A stretch of DNA of 16,535 bases from the NCBI GenBank assembly GCA_035642095.1, contig DASQTB010000081.1, positions 1-16,535 on the forward strand. The letters are read 5' to 3'. Below, piece by piece: positions 8,747 through 15,864 of the stretch; within the stretch, counting starts at the first letter, position 1, and each line of letters opens with the position of its first letter. Below the pieces are notes generated by a model. That model was not told the origin of the DNA and searched no databases. It saw only the letters and a list, made by a program, of their open reading frames with translations. Origin of the DNA: DASQTB01 sp035642095. Its GTDB lineage: Bacteria > Actinomycetota > UBA4738 > CALAEC01. The position numbers and the translations under genes are program-made.

Positions 8747-9822
8747 CCCAGCCTCCGGCTCCGTCGCAAGATGACCAGGAAGAAGGGGGCCCCGAAGAAC
8801 GCGGTGACCACCCCGATCGGGATCTCGGCGGGGGCCACCACCGTCCGGCCCAGGAGATCGCTGAGGATGAGGAACGCGGCGCCAAAGGCCACCGACAGCG
8901 GCAGGACCAAACGATAGCTCGAGCCCACGACAAGTCGGACCGTGTGCGGGACGATGATCCCCACGAAGCCGATCAACCCGCTCACGGCCACGGCCGCCGC
9001 CGTCCCCATGCTGGCCGCCGCGACAACGATCAGCCGGACCCGAGTGCTCCGGACCCCCAGGCTGTCCGCTTCCTCATCACCGACGCTCAGGACATCGAGG
9101 TGCCGACGGTGGACCAGGATGGCCGCCACCGCCACCACCGCATACGGAAGGATCAGCAGGACCTGGTCCCAGCCGGCGGTGCCCAACGTCCCCAGGATCC
9201 ACGTGTACACCTGGCGGAGAGTCTCGGACTCCTGCTGCTGGACGAACGTCTGCAGGGCGGTGAGGAACGAGGCCATGGCAACGCCAGCCAGGATCAGGGT
9301 GGCCGCGGTTCGGGTCCTGCCCGTCGACCGACCCAGCACGTACGTGGCCGCTACGGCCAGGAGGGCACCGGCGAAGGCGGCCACCGGCCGCAGGTCGATC
9401 GACCAGCCGGCGAGTCCGGGCCCGTACGCCACGGCCAGCGTGACCCCCAAGCCCGCTCCGGCGGCCACCCCCAAGAGGTAGGGATCCGCCAGCGGATTCC
9501 GGAACACCCCCTGATACGCCGCCCCCGATAGGGCCAAGACCGCCCCCACCACCCCGCCCAAGACGACCCGAGGAAGGCGCAGCTCCCACAGGATCGCCGA
9601 CTCCGCCGGCGATAGTCCTGAGGACAGGTCGACGAAGGGTAAGGCATCGAGGAGGTCGCGCCCGACCGCGCCGGGCGGGAGGGCGACCGGACCGATCAGC
9701 ACTCCGGCCAGGCAGGCGGCCAGGAGGCACGCCACCCCGACCGCCATCGGCCCGGCCCGAAGCCCGGCTGTTCGGACCATCTCTGCGCCGAGCGGTGTCG
9801 CAGAGGTTTCGGTAGCGGTCAT
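8743..9822 (-). CDS. btuC: ABC transporter permease, FecCD/BtuC family, vitamin B12 type
   Basis: A 359-residue polytopic permease forming, as a dimer, the channel for corrinoid import. After ~24 hydrophilic residues it shows about ten hydrophobic segments. Family signatures are LRLPRVVLGGVVGAVLALSG (an early helix), YQGVFRNPLADPYLLGV, and near the C-terminus SGLIGFVGIIVPHTVRL, followed by DLLGRTVVAPAEIPIGVVT. The start is ATG 9822, which overlaps the btuF stop as ATGA. A frame open further upstream to 10002 only reads Arg/Gly-rich sequence against btuF and is not part of the gene. Confidence 0.93.
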   Translation of the reverse strand: MTATETSATPLGAEMVRTAGLRAGPMAVGVACLLAACLAGVLIGPVALPPGAVGRDLLDALPFVDLSSGLSPAESAILWELRLPRVVLGGVVGAVLALSGAAYQGVFRNPLADPYLLGVAAGAGLGVTLAVAYGPGLAGWSIDLRPVAAFAGALLAVAATYVLGRSTGRTRTAATLILAGVAMASFLTALQTFVQQQESETLRQVYTWILGTLGTAGWDQVLLILPYAVVAVAAILVHRRHLDVLSVGDEEADSLGVRSTRVRLIVVAAASMGTAAAVAVSGLIGFVGIIVPHTVRLVVGSSYRLVLPLSVAFGAAFLILSDLLGRTVVAPAEIPIGVVTAFFGAPFFLVILRRSRRLG

Positions 9823-10748
9823 GACGAACCCGATGCGAACCGCTGCAGGGCTTCCACGACGGCCCGTAGGAAGTCGACGACCCGAGGTCCCCACCGTGAA
9901 GCGATGTCGTCGTCGAGCTCCACCACCGCCCCGTCCTGCACCGCACCGATCCGACCCCATCCGGGGCGCCGGGCCACGGTCTCCGCCGATTCGCCACAAC
10001 ACTTGGTATCCGACAGGAAGATGAAGTCCGGGTTCGCGTGGAGGATGTACTCGGCGGAGAGCTGCGGATAGCCGGTCCCGGCCCCCCGGGCGGCGTCGGC
10101 GATGTTCTCCAGGCCAACCAGGGCGTAGACCTGCCCGATGAAGGTGTCGCTGGTCACGGTGAAGTACGTGTCGTCCAGCTCGTGGTAGTACGTCGGCGCC
10201 CGCTGGAAGGTGGGGGCGGTGGCCACGAGCTCCTGGATATCCCGCTGCATGTCGGAGATCAGGGCGGCGGCTTCCTCCGTGTGCCCTGTGGTCGTTCCCA
10301 GCTGTTCGATCTGAAGGTACGTATCGCCCAGCGACTGCGCGGCCGGTTGAGCGAGGACCGGAAGGTCAAGGGCCTCCAGCGCTTTCTCCAGGCCGCCTGG
10401 ATCCTCCGCCATGACCACCAAGTCGGGCTCGTATCCCGCGATCGCCTCGACGTTGGGCTCGTATCCCGAGAGGTCGGTCTGGGGTGCCTCCGCTGGGTAG
10501 TTCGACGCGTCGTCGACGGCCTCGACCTGGTCTCCGGCACCGATAGCGAACAACATCTCTGTGGACGTCGGCGAGAGCGACACGATGTGCTCGGGGCGTT
10601 CGGGGATCTCGACGGTGCCGTTGGCCGCCTCCACCGAGGCGGGGAACGCCGGGTCGGCACTCCCCTCTGAACCGCGCCTGGGCTCGGGTTGGGCCGCACA
10701 CCCTGCCCCAACGATGGCGACCGCCCCCAGGACCAGCAGCCTCCGCAT
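9819..10748 (-). CDS. btuF: Cobalamin-binding lipoprotein, ABC transporter substrate-binding protein
   Basis: A 309-residue solute-binding lipoprotein that captures corrinoid outside the membrane. Residues 1-17 form a lipoprotein signal peptide ending in the lipobox VGAGC with C17. The periplasmic-binding (PF01497-type) fold begins at EHIVSLSPTSTEMLFAIGAG (~53-72), the usual BtuF/FepB start, and continues through VEAIAGYEPDLVV and HANPDFIFLSD. The Shine-Dalgarno AAGGAGG sits four bases before ATG 10748 and can be masked by the leader (see the leader entry). It is first in the operon, directly under the cobalamin riboswitch, which argues for B12 or cobinamide over a siderophore. Confidence 0.93.
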   Translation of the reverse strand: MRRLLVLGAVAIVGAGCAAQPEPRRGSEGSADPAFPASVEAANGTVEIPERPEHIVSLSPTSTEMLFAIGAGDQVEAVDDASNYPAEAPQTDLSGYEPNVEAIAGYEPDLVVMAEDPGGLEKALEALDLPVLAQPAAQSLGDTYLQIEQLGTTTGHTEEAAALISDMQRDIQELVATAPTFQRAPTYYHELDDTYFTVTSDTFIGQVYALVGLENIADAARGAGTGYPQLSAEYILHANPDFIFLSDTKCCGESAETVARRPGWGRIGAVQDGAVVELDDDIASRWGPRVVDFLRAVVEALQRFASGSS

Positions 10749-10870
10749 GCTTCCTCCTTCCCGACCGTCACGCGCGGCCGATCAGGCCGCCCCTGGGAAG
10801 GAAGGCGCCCCCGGCTCTGAGCCGGGGCGGACAGGCCCGCCTCCTTGACGCGAGGGACGGCTCCCTCCGT
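10749..10870 (-). promoter_or_regulatory. Expression platform of the cobalamin riboswitch (SD-masking stem)
   Basis: On the minus strand CTTCCTTCCC (10804-10795) can pair over 10 continuous positions (9 Watson-Crick, 1 G-U) with GGGAAGGAGG (10762-10753), the btuF Shine-Dalgarno. A perfect 6-bp hairpin (10774-10779 with 10785-10790, loop of 5) nests inside. Just after the aptamer, GGAGGGAG (10868-10861) can pair with part of the same CTTCCTTCC strand (8 positions, 2 wobbles), giving a mutually exclusive alternative. Two more hairpins lie between: 10852-10857 with 10862-10867, and a strong 7-bp CCCCGGC stem at 10809-10815 with 10821-10827. The latter lacks a T-tract, so a transcription terminator is less likely. 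Pairings are seen in the sequence; their switching is inferred. Confidence 0.6.
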
Positions 10871-11061
10871 TCCCGAGGCAGGTCTCCTGACTCCCGGATC
10901 GTCGTTCCCTCGAGCCTTCCCGGGGGTTTCCCCCCAGTGGCATCCCTCGAGGTCGCTCCCCGGTCACAGTGGCGCGACCGTGCCGGATTCCCACCGGCTT
11001 CCCGTCGGGCTCCTCGCCCGGGCCGGACGGAGGTGCCGCCTCCGTCCCGGCCACCTCGGGA
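10871..11061 (-). promoter_or_regulatory. Cobalamin riboswitch aptamer
   Basis: The minus strand shows the RF00174-type landmarks in order. There is a perfect 8-bp P1 stem, TCCCGAGG (11061-11054) with CCTCGGGA (10878-10871). Next comes GGGAAGCCGGTG leading into the GCCGGT/ATCCGGC hairpin (10998-10982), then CGCCACTGTGACC, then the B12 box GCCACTG (10941-10935). GGGAAGGC follows, and finally the highly conserved GTCAGGAGACCTGCC (10891-10877). The aptamer is about 191 nt. Adenosylcobalamin or a related corrinoid should bind it and lower expression of the btuFCD-cobUTSC operon downstream. Confidence 0.95.
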
Positions 11062-11078
11062 CCGTCGTTCCGGAAAGG

Positions 11079-11108
11079 AGACTACCCCTTCGGGCTCCGG
11101 TCGACGAA
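11079..11108 (-). promoter_or_regulatory. Possible promoter of the riboswitch-btuF operon
   Basis: On the minus strand TAGTCT (11084-11079) fits a TANNNT -10, with TTCGTC (11108-11103) as a poor -35 at 18 bases. It would start the RNA near 11072, ten bases before the aptamer P1 stem. The -10 overlaps the gcvT stop codon, so the promoter would lie inside the gcvT 3' end. The operon could instead be read through from gcvT. Confidence 0.3.
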
Positions 11109-12182
11109 GGGGGGCTTGACGACCTCGGCGAGGCCCCGGCGTCCACGGATGTCCACCTCCACGCGCTCCCCCGGGACCCACCGATCCGCCGGCGAGAGGT
11201 ACGCCAGGGCGATGCCGACCTTCAGGGTGGGAGAGAAGGAGCCGCTGGTCGTCTCGCCGATGCGGTCGCTCTCGGTGACCACCGGGTAGTGGGCCCGGGG
11301 GATCAGCTTCCCCTCCATCCGGAGGGCCCGGAGCCTGGCCGGGATCCCCTCCCGACGCTGTCGGATCAACGCCTCTCGTCCGGGGAACGGTCCCTTGTCG
11401 ATGGCCACCGCCCACGACAGGCCGGCCTCGAGCGGCGTCCGGTCCGGCGAGATGTCGCTGCCGTGGAGTGGATAGCCCATCTCCAGGCGAAGGATGTCCC
11501 GAGCCCCCAGGCCGCACGGCTCCAGGCCGACGGACCGCCCTCGATCGAGAAGGTCCCGCCACAGCGCCGGGGCCACGGCCTCCGGCGCGAACAACTCGAA
11601 CCCTCGCTCGCCGGTGTATCCGCTCCGGGCCGCCACCAGCACGACATCCCGGTAGGACGCCTCCAGGCAGGTCATGTAGTCGAGCTTCGATGTCTCGGGG
11701 AACAACGAGCCGACGACGTCCAGGGATCTCGGTCCCTGCACGGCGATGGTGGCCACCTCCGGCCGGTGGGTGACCACCACGTCGGAACGCTCTTCGGCCG
11801 ACAGGACCTCCAGGATGACCTCGGTGTTGGCCGCGTTGGGGACCACCAGGTACCGGTCCCCGGCGGGCCGGTACACGATCAGGTCGTCGACGATGCCGCC
11901 GTCGTCGTTCAGCACCAGGTTGTACTGGGCGCTCCCGACCGGGAGCGGAGAGACGTCCCCAGTCACCACTTCCTGGAGCCAGGCCTGCGCCCCGGCGCCC
12001 TCGACGTCGATCTTGCCCAGATGGGTGAGGTCGAAGACCCCGACCGCCCCCCGCACCGCGCGATGCTCGGCCAGCACCCCCCGGTACTCGATCGGCATCG
12101 ACCACCCGGCGAACTCCCCCATCTTGGCCCCGAGGGCAAGGTGCTCCTCCTCGAGCGGCGTCCGGTTCAGGCCGACGTCCAC
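11082..12182 (-). CDS. gcvT: Aminomethyltransferase, glycine cleavage T protein
   Basis: GcvT transfers the aminomethyl carbon from the lipoylated H protein to tetrahydrofolate, releasing ammonia. The 366-residue protein has the family N-terminus RTPLEEEHLALGAKMGEFAGW (7-27), split as folate-binding elements. GGIVDDLIVY (95-104) contains the conserved Asp pair matching catalytic D101 of E. coli. SGYTGERGFE (187-196) and GLGARDILRLEMGYPLHG (224-241) follow. The start is GTG 12182, since the first conserved residues follow at once; the Shine-Dalgarno is weak. gcvP and gcvH are not in the window. It diverges from the lipoate-dependent E3-E2-lipB operon, a sensible functional neighbour because the glycine cleavage system shares E3 and lipoate. 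Confidence 0.95.
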   Translation of the reverse strand: MDVGLNRTPLEEEHLALGAKMGEFAGWSMPIEYRGVLAEHRAVRGAVGVFDLTHLGKIDVEGAGAQAWLQEVVTGDVSPLPVGSAQYNLVLNDDGGIVDDLIVYRPAGDRYLVVPNAANTEVILEVLSAEERSDVVVTHRPEVATIAVQGPRSLDVVGSLFPETSKLDYMTCLEASYRDVVLVAARSGYTGERGFELFAPEAVAPALWRDLLDRGRSVGLEPCGLGARDILRLEMGYPLHGSDISPDRTPLEAGLSWAVAIDKGPFPGREALIRQRREGIPARLRALRMEGKLIPRAHYPVVTESDRIGETTSGSFSPTLKVGIALAYLSPADRWVPGERVEVDIRGRRGLAEVVKPPFVDRSPKG

Positions 12183-12256
12183 GGCATCTCGCTGGTCACG
12201 GTGGTGGCGGTAGTATGACTGACGGTCGACGCTCGACCTCCGACGAAGGGACGCGC
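12183..12256. promoter_or_regulatory. Divergent gcvT / lpd promoter region
   Basis: These 74 bases serve both directions. On the plus strand TAGTAT (12211-12216) is a good -10 for lpd and predicts a start near 12223, giving a leader of about 34 bases that ends in AAGGGA before ATG 12257. On the minus strand CATACT (12217-12212) overlaps it and could be the -10 for gcvT. Neither has a clear -35. Overlapping -10 boxes would make the two promoters compete. Confidence 0.35.
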
Positions 12257-13633
12257 ATGCCCGATTCGTTCGACGTCATCGTGATCGGGGCCGGTACCGG
12301 TGGTTACTCCGCGGCCCTCCGGGCCGCAACGCTGGACAAGCGGGTGGCGCTGGTCGAGCGAGACGAGCGGTTGGGAGGCACGTGCCTCCTCCGAGGATGC
12401 ATCCCCACCAAGGCCCTCCTGCAGTCCGCCGCGGTCATGGACCAGGTCAACCGGTCGACGGAGTGGGGGATCACCGCTTCCGGCGAGCCTGAGTGGCCCA
12501 AGGTCCAGGAGTTCAAGGAGAAGATCGTCGACAAGCTCGTGGCCGGGCTGACCTCTCTGGTCAAGGCCCGGAAGATCGAGGTCGTGAAAGGAACGGCGAA
12601 GCTGGCCGGGCAGGGGTCCGTCCAGGTCGAGGGCCGGACCCTCCAGGCGCAGGGTGTCGTCCTGGCCACGGGATCCCAGCCCAAGCTGCTCCCTGGCATC
12701 GAGCTCGGCGAGCGGGTCATCACCAGCGACCAGGCCCTGGCCCTGGACCGCATCCCCGGCTCCGTCGTTGTGATCGGGGCCGGCGCCGTGGGGCTGGAGT
12801 TCGCCTCCCTGTACCGGTCGTTCGGGGCCGAGGTGACCCTGGTCGAGGCCCTCGACACCCTGGCTCCGCTGGAGGACGAAGACATCTCGAAGGAGGTGGC
12901 CCGGGCGTTCCGGAAGCGCGGCATCACCGCCCATGCGGGGGCCAAGGTTCAGGACGTCACCGAGGCGGGCGACGGCGTGACCGTGACATTCGAGTCCGGC
13001 GGGAAGACCCAGGAAGTCACGACCGAGATCTGCCTGGTGGCGGTGGGGCGAGGCCCGGTGACGGACGACCTCGGCCTGGAGGGGGGCGGGGTCGAGCTCG
13101 ATCGCGGCTACGTCAAAGTCGACGGTCAACTCCAGTCAAGCGTCCAGGGCGTGTGGGCCGTGGGCGACGTGACCACCACACCCTTCCAGTTGGCCCACGT
13201 GTCCATGGCCGAGGGCATCGCCGTGGCCGAACGGATCGCCGGACAGGACGTGGCCGAGCTCGACTATGCGGGGGTTCCCAGGGTCACGTTCTCCACCCCG
13301 GAGATCTCCTCGGTCGGGCTGACCGAGGCCCAGGCAAGGGAGCGGGGCCACGACGTCGTCACCGACCGGTTCAGCATGCAGGGCCTGGGCAAGGCGAATA
13401 TCGTCGGCGAAGGCGGCACGTGCAAGGTCGTGGCCGAGAAAGATGGCCCCGTCCTCGGCGTCCACCTGATCGGGCCGCACGTCACCGACCTGGTAGCCGA
13501 AGCCATGTTGATCACGAACTGGGAGGCTATGCCCGCGGAGGTCGCCGCCCTGATCCATCCGCACCCCACCCTGTCCGAGGCGGTCGGCGAAGCGCACCTG
13601 CACCTCGCCGGCAAGCCCCTGCACACGATGTGA
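12257..13633 (+). CDS. lpdA: Dihydrolipoyl dehydrogenase (E3)
   Basis: E3 is the FAD flavoprotein that reoxidises the lipoyl groups of 2-oxoacid dehydrogenases and the glycine cleavage system, passing electrons to NAD+. The 458 residues show the FAD-binding VIGAGTGGYSAALRAA (9-24) and the redox disulfide GGTCLLRGCIPTK (C43, C48). The second Rossmann motif VVIGAGAVGLEFASLY (171-186) binds NAD, WAVGDVT (300-306) contacts FAD, and the C-terminal HPHPTLSEA supplies catalytic H436 and E441. ATG 12257 follows AAGGGA at 6 bases. A GTG/ATG start 14 codons upstream is possible, but those residues are not conserved-looking. The E2 gene starts 10 bases after its stop. Confidence 0.96.
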   Translation: MPDSFDVIVIGAGTGGYSAALRAATLDKRVALVERDERLGGTCLLRGCIPTKALLQSAAVMDQVNRSTEWGITASGEPEWPKVQEFKEKIVDKLVAGLTSLVKARKIEVVKGTAKLAGQGSVQVEGRTLQAQGVVLATGSQPKLLPGIELGERVITSDQALALDRIPGSVVVIGAGAVGLEFASLYRSFGAEVTLVEALDTLAPLEDEDISKEVARAFRKRGITAHAGAKVQDVTEAGDGVTVTFESGGKTQEVTTEICLVAVGRGPVTDDLGLEGGGVELDRGYVKVDGQLQSSVQGVWAVGDVTTTPFQLAHVSMAEGIAVAERIAGQDVAELDYAGVPRVTFSTPEISSVGLTEAQARERGHDVVTDRFSMQGLGKANIVGEGGTCKVVAEKDGPVLGVHLIGPHVTDLVAEAMLITNWEAMPAEVAALIHPHPTLSEAVGEAHLHLAGKPLHTM

Positions 13634-13643
13634 GGAGGACGAC

Positions 13644-15110
13644 GTGGCCACGCCGGTGAAGATGCCCCAGCTCGGGGAGACGGTCGTCGAGGGAACCATC
13701 GTCAAGTGGCTGAAGGGCGAGGGGGACGACATCGAGCGTGACGAGCCACTGTTCGAGATCTCCACGGACAAGGTCGACACCGAGGTTCCCTCGCCGGTCG
13801 CCGGCACGCTGAAGGAGATCAAGATCCAGGAGGGAGAGACGGTGAGTGTGGGCACGGAGCTGGCCACCATTGAAGAGGCCGGCGGCGACGGCCAGGCCGC
13901 GGCGCGACCCGAAGGACAGGCCGAGGCCCAGCAGGAGGAGCCCAAGGAGGCCGATGAAGGCGTCCCGGCGGAGCCCCAGACCCGGGAGCCCCAGCCGCCG
14001 CCCCCGCCCCAGCCGCAGCCCCAACCTCCCCCGCAACCCCAGCCGCCCCCCGAGCCGGAGCCGGCCCCCCGGCCGGAGCCCGAGCGCCCTCCCCAGGCAC
14101 CGGCCGCGACGGCCACCGTGGAGCGGGGCCCCAGGAGCCACATCCTGTCTCCATTGGTTCGCCGGCTGGCAGAGGAGAACAGCATCGACCTCAACCAGGT
14201 CAAGGGGACGGGCACGGGCGGCCGGATCACCAAGAAGGACATCACGACGTTCATCGAGTCCGGCGGGGCCGCCGCGCCGGCCCCGACCGCCGCTCCCGCC
14301 GGAGCTCCGCAATTACAGGCCGTCCCGGAGCCGGCTCCCGCCCCGGCGGCCCCGGCGGCCCCGGCGGCCCCGGCGGCCGGGCGGCCGGCCGGCGAGCGGG
14401 AGGAGGTTCGCCCGATCTCGCACATCCGAAAGCGGATCGCCGAGAACATGGTGGGCTCCCTTCAGTCGTCCGCCCGGGCCTGGAACCTGGTCGAGGTCAA
14501 CGTGGAGAATCTGGTCCGGCTGCGCGAGCGGGCCAAGGGCCGGTTCAAGGAGCAGGAGGGCATCTCCCTGACCTACATGCCGTTCCTCGCTCGGGCGATC
14601 TGCGACACGCTCCACGCGTTCCCCGATGTCAACGCCCGACTGAACCTGGAGGAGGGAACGGCCACGTATCACAACTTCGTCAACCTGGGGATCGCGGTGG
14701 CCTACGACGAGGGTCTGATCGTCCCGATCATCCGGGGCGCCGACGAGATGAACGTCGTCGGGCTGGCCCGGACCATCAACGACGTGGCCACCCGGGCCCG
14801 GTCGAAGAAGCTGAAGCCCGACGAGGTCCACGGTGGAACGTTCACCATCACCAACCCCGGTCCGTTCGGGTCAATCATCAGCGTGCCGATCATGAATCCC
14901 GGCGAGACGGCGATCCTGGCCTTCGACGCGATCGAGAAGCGGCCCGTGGTGGTGGACGACTCCATCGCCATCAGGCACATGGTCTATCTGTCGATGTCCT
15001 GGGACCATCGGATGATCGACGGGGCCGTCGCGGCCCAGTTCCTCGGCCGGTTGAAGCAGAACCTGGAGACGTGGGACTTCACCCCGGAGGTCCAGGCCTA
15101 CCTTGGCTGA
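13644..15110 (+). CDS. sucB: 2-oxoacid dehydrogenase E2 (dihydrolipoamide acyltransferase, SucB/DlaT type)
   Basis: E2 is the core of a 2-oxoacid dehydrogenase complex, moving the acyl group from lipoate to CoA. The 488 residues contain one lipoyl domain (1-~78; K43 in STDKVDTEVPSPVAG). A Pro/Gln-rich linker (112-152) leads to a peripheral-subunit-binding domain (~166-203), followed by an Ala/Pro linker (209-246) and the catalytic domain (~252-488) with MSWDHRMIDG (H455, D459). The STDKVDTEVPSP lipoyl site is typical of actinobacterial SucB/DlaT. The specific substrate (pyruvate, 2-oxoglutarate or branched-chain) cannot be settled without the E1 partner, which is absent here. Some relatives carry two or three lipoyl domains; this has one. 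GTG 13644 follows GAGGAGG. The next gene, lipB, starts inside it. Confidence 0.93.
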   Translation: MATPVKMPQLGETVVEGTIVKWLKGEGDDIERDEPLFEISTDKVDTEVPSPVAGTLKEIKIQEGETVSVGTELATIEEAGGDGQAAARPEGQAEAQQEEPKEADEGVPAEPQTREPQPPPPPQPQPQPPPQPQPPPEPEPAPRPEPERPPQAPAATATVERGPRSHILSPLVRRLAEENSIDLNQVKGTGTGGRITKKDITTFIESGGAAAPAPTAAPAGAPQLQAVPEPAPAPAAPAAPAAPAAGRPAGEREEVRPISHIRKRIAENMVGSLQSSARAWNLVEVNVENLVRLRERAKGRFKEQEGISLTYMPFLARAICDTLHAFPDVNARLNLEEGTATYHNFVNLGIAVAYDEGLIVPIIRGADEMNVVGLARTINDVATRARSKKLKPDEVHGGTFTITNPGPFGSIISVPIMNPGETAILAFDAIEKRPVVVDDSIAIRHMVYLSMSWDHRMIDGAVAAQFLGRLKQNLETWDFTPEVQAYLG

Positions 15111-15801
15111 GCTGCAGGCCTGGCTGGCCACGCCCGGGGTCGTCCGGTACGGCGTCGCCTACGACCTGATGCACGACCTGGCCGAGCGGCGGGCCGAGGG
15201 CGACGTCCCAGACGTCCTTCTGTTGCTCGAGCATCCGCCGGTGTTCACCGCCGGGCGGAGGACGGACCCCTCCCACCTCCTGCTGGCCGAGGAAGAGATT
15301 CACCGCCGGGGAGCGGAGGTCCACCACGTCGACAGGGGAGGGAGCGTCACCTTCCATGGACCCGGCCAGCTGGTCGGCTACCCGATCATCGACCTCGGGC
15401 CCCGGATGGATGTCGTGGGGTATCTGCGCGACGTAGAGGAGGTCTTGATCCGGGCGTGTCGTGACCTCGGCGTCGAGCTCGGCCGGAATCGCGACACCGG
15501 CGTGTGGGCGGGCGATCGAAAGGTGGGCGCCATCGGCGTCCGCATGTCGCGATCGGTGACGCTCCACGGATTCGCCCTCAACTGCTCCACGGACCTTTCG
15601 TGGTTCGGGGCGATCGTCCCGTGCGGCCTGGCCGATCGGGGGGTGACCTCGCTGACCGAACTCGCCGCGAAGCCGATCGCCGTGGCCCAGGCCATCCCGG
15701 CCGTGGTTCGCCGGTTCGAAGAGGTGTTCGACCGTCGGCTCGTCGCCGCCCCCCTCGACCTCCTGGGGGATCCGCGGACCCGGACGCCTGTTTCGGCCTG
15801 A
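15103..15801 (+). CDS. lipB: Octanoyltransferase (lipoate biosynthesis)
   Basis: LipB transfers octanoate from acyl carrier protein to the lipoyl lysine of E2 and H proteins, the first step of lipoate synthesis. The 232 residues contain LLLEHPPVFTAGRR (40-53), the signature VDRGGSVTFHGPGQLVGYP (76-94), and the catalytic Lys in RKVGAIGVRMSR (K140) and Cys in IVPCGL (C174). I place the start at TTG 15103, the only start-like codon before the conserved region; GGAGG lies 12 bases upstream. It overlaps the E2 gene by 8 bases, so synthesis of the modifying enzyme is probably coupled to its substrate protein. lipA does not follow. The C-terminal ~20 residues are not conserved-looking. Confidence 0.95.
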   Translation: MAELQAWLATPGVVRYGVAYDLMHDLAERRAEGDVPDVLLLLEHPPVFTAGRRTDPSHLLLAEEEIHRRGAEVHHVDRGGSVTFHGPGQLVGYPIIDLGPRMDVVGYLRDVEEVLIRACRDLGVELGRNRDTGVWAGDRKVGAIGVRMSRSVTLHGFALNCSTDLSWFGAIVPCGLADRGVTSLTELAAKPIAVAQAIPAVVRRFEEVFDRRLVAAPLDLLGDPRTRTPVSA

Positions 15802-15864
15802 CCTCAGGGGTTAGCATACCGAGCGCCGGGAAAGAACCCCCCAAGCACGGAAAGGAGGCACACG
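15802..15864 (+). promoter_or_regulatory. Leader of the His-rich membrane protein gene
   Basis: TAGCAT (15812-15817) is a possible -10 without a clear -35. An inverted repeat GGGGTT (15807-15812) and AACCCC (15835-15840) spans it with a 22-base loop; it lacks a T-tract, so it is not a clear lipB terminator. AAAGGAGG (15851-15858) is a near-perfect Shine-Dalgarno six bases before ATG 15865. Confidence 0.4.

Noticed and set aside
7877..10748. Ferric-siderophore ABC importer as an alternative call for btuFCD
   Set aside because: The fold is shared, but the cobalamin riboswitch upstream and cobU-cobT-cobS-cobC in the same overlapping operon favour corrinoid.
10809..10827. Intrinsic transcription terminator in the btuF leader
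   Set aside because: The CCCCGGC/GCCGGGG stem is strong but is followed by GGCGCCTTCC, not a T-run; the SD-masking stem is a better explanation of control.
10768..12218. Long frames over gcvT and the riboswitch (minus 10768-12105 and plus 10845-12218)
   Set aside because: They run across the cobalamin riboswitch and against or out of frame with gcvT, with biased composition and no recognisable motif.
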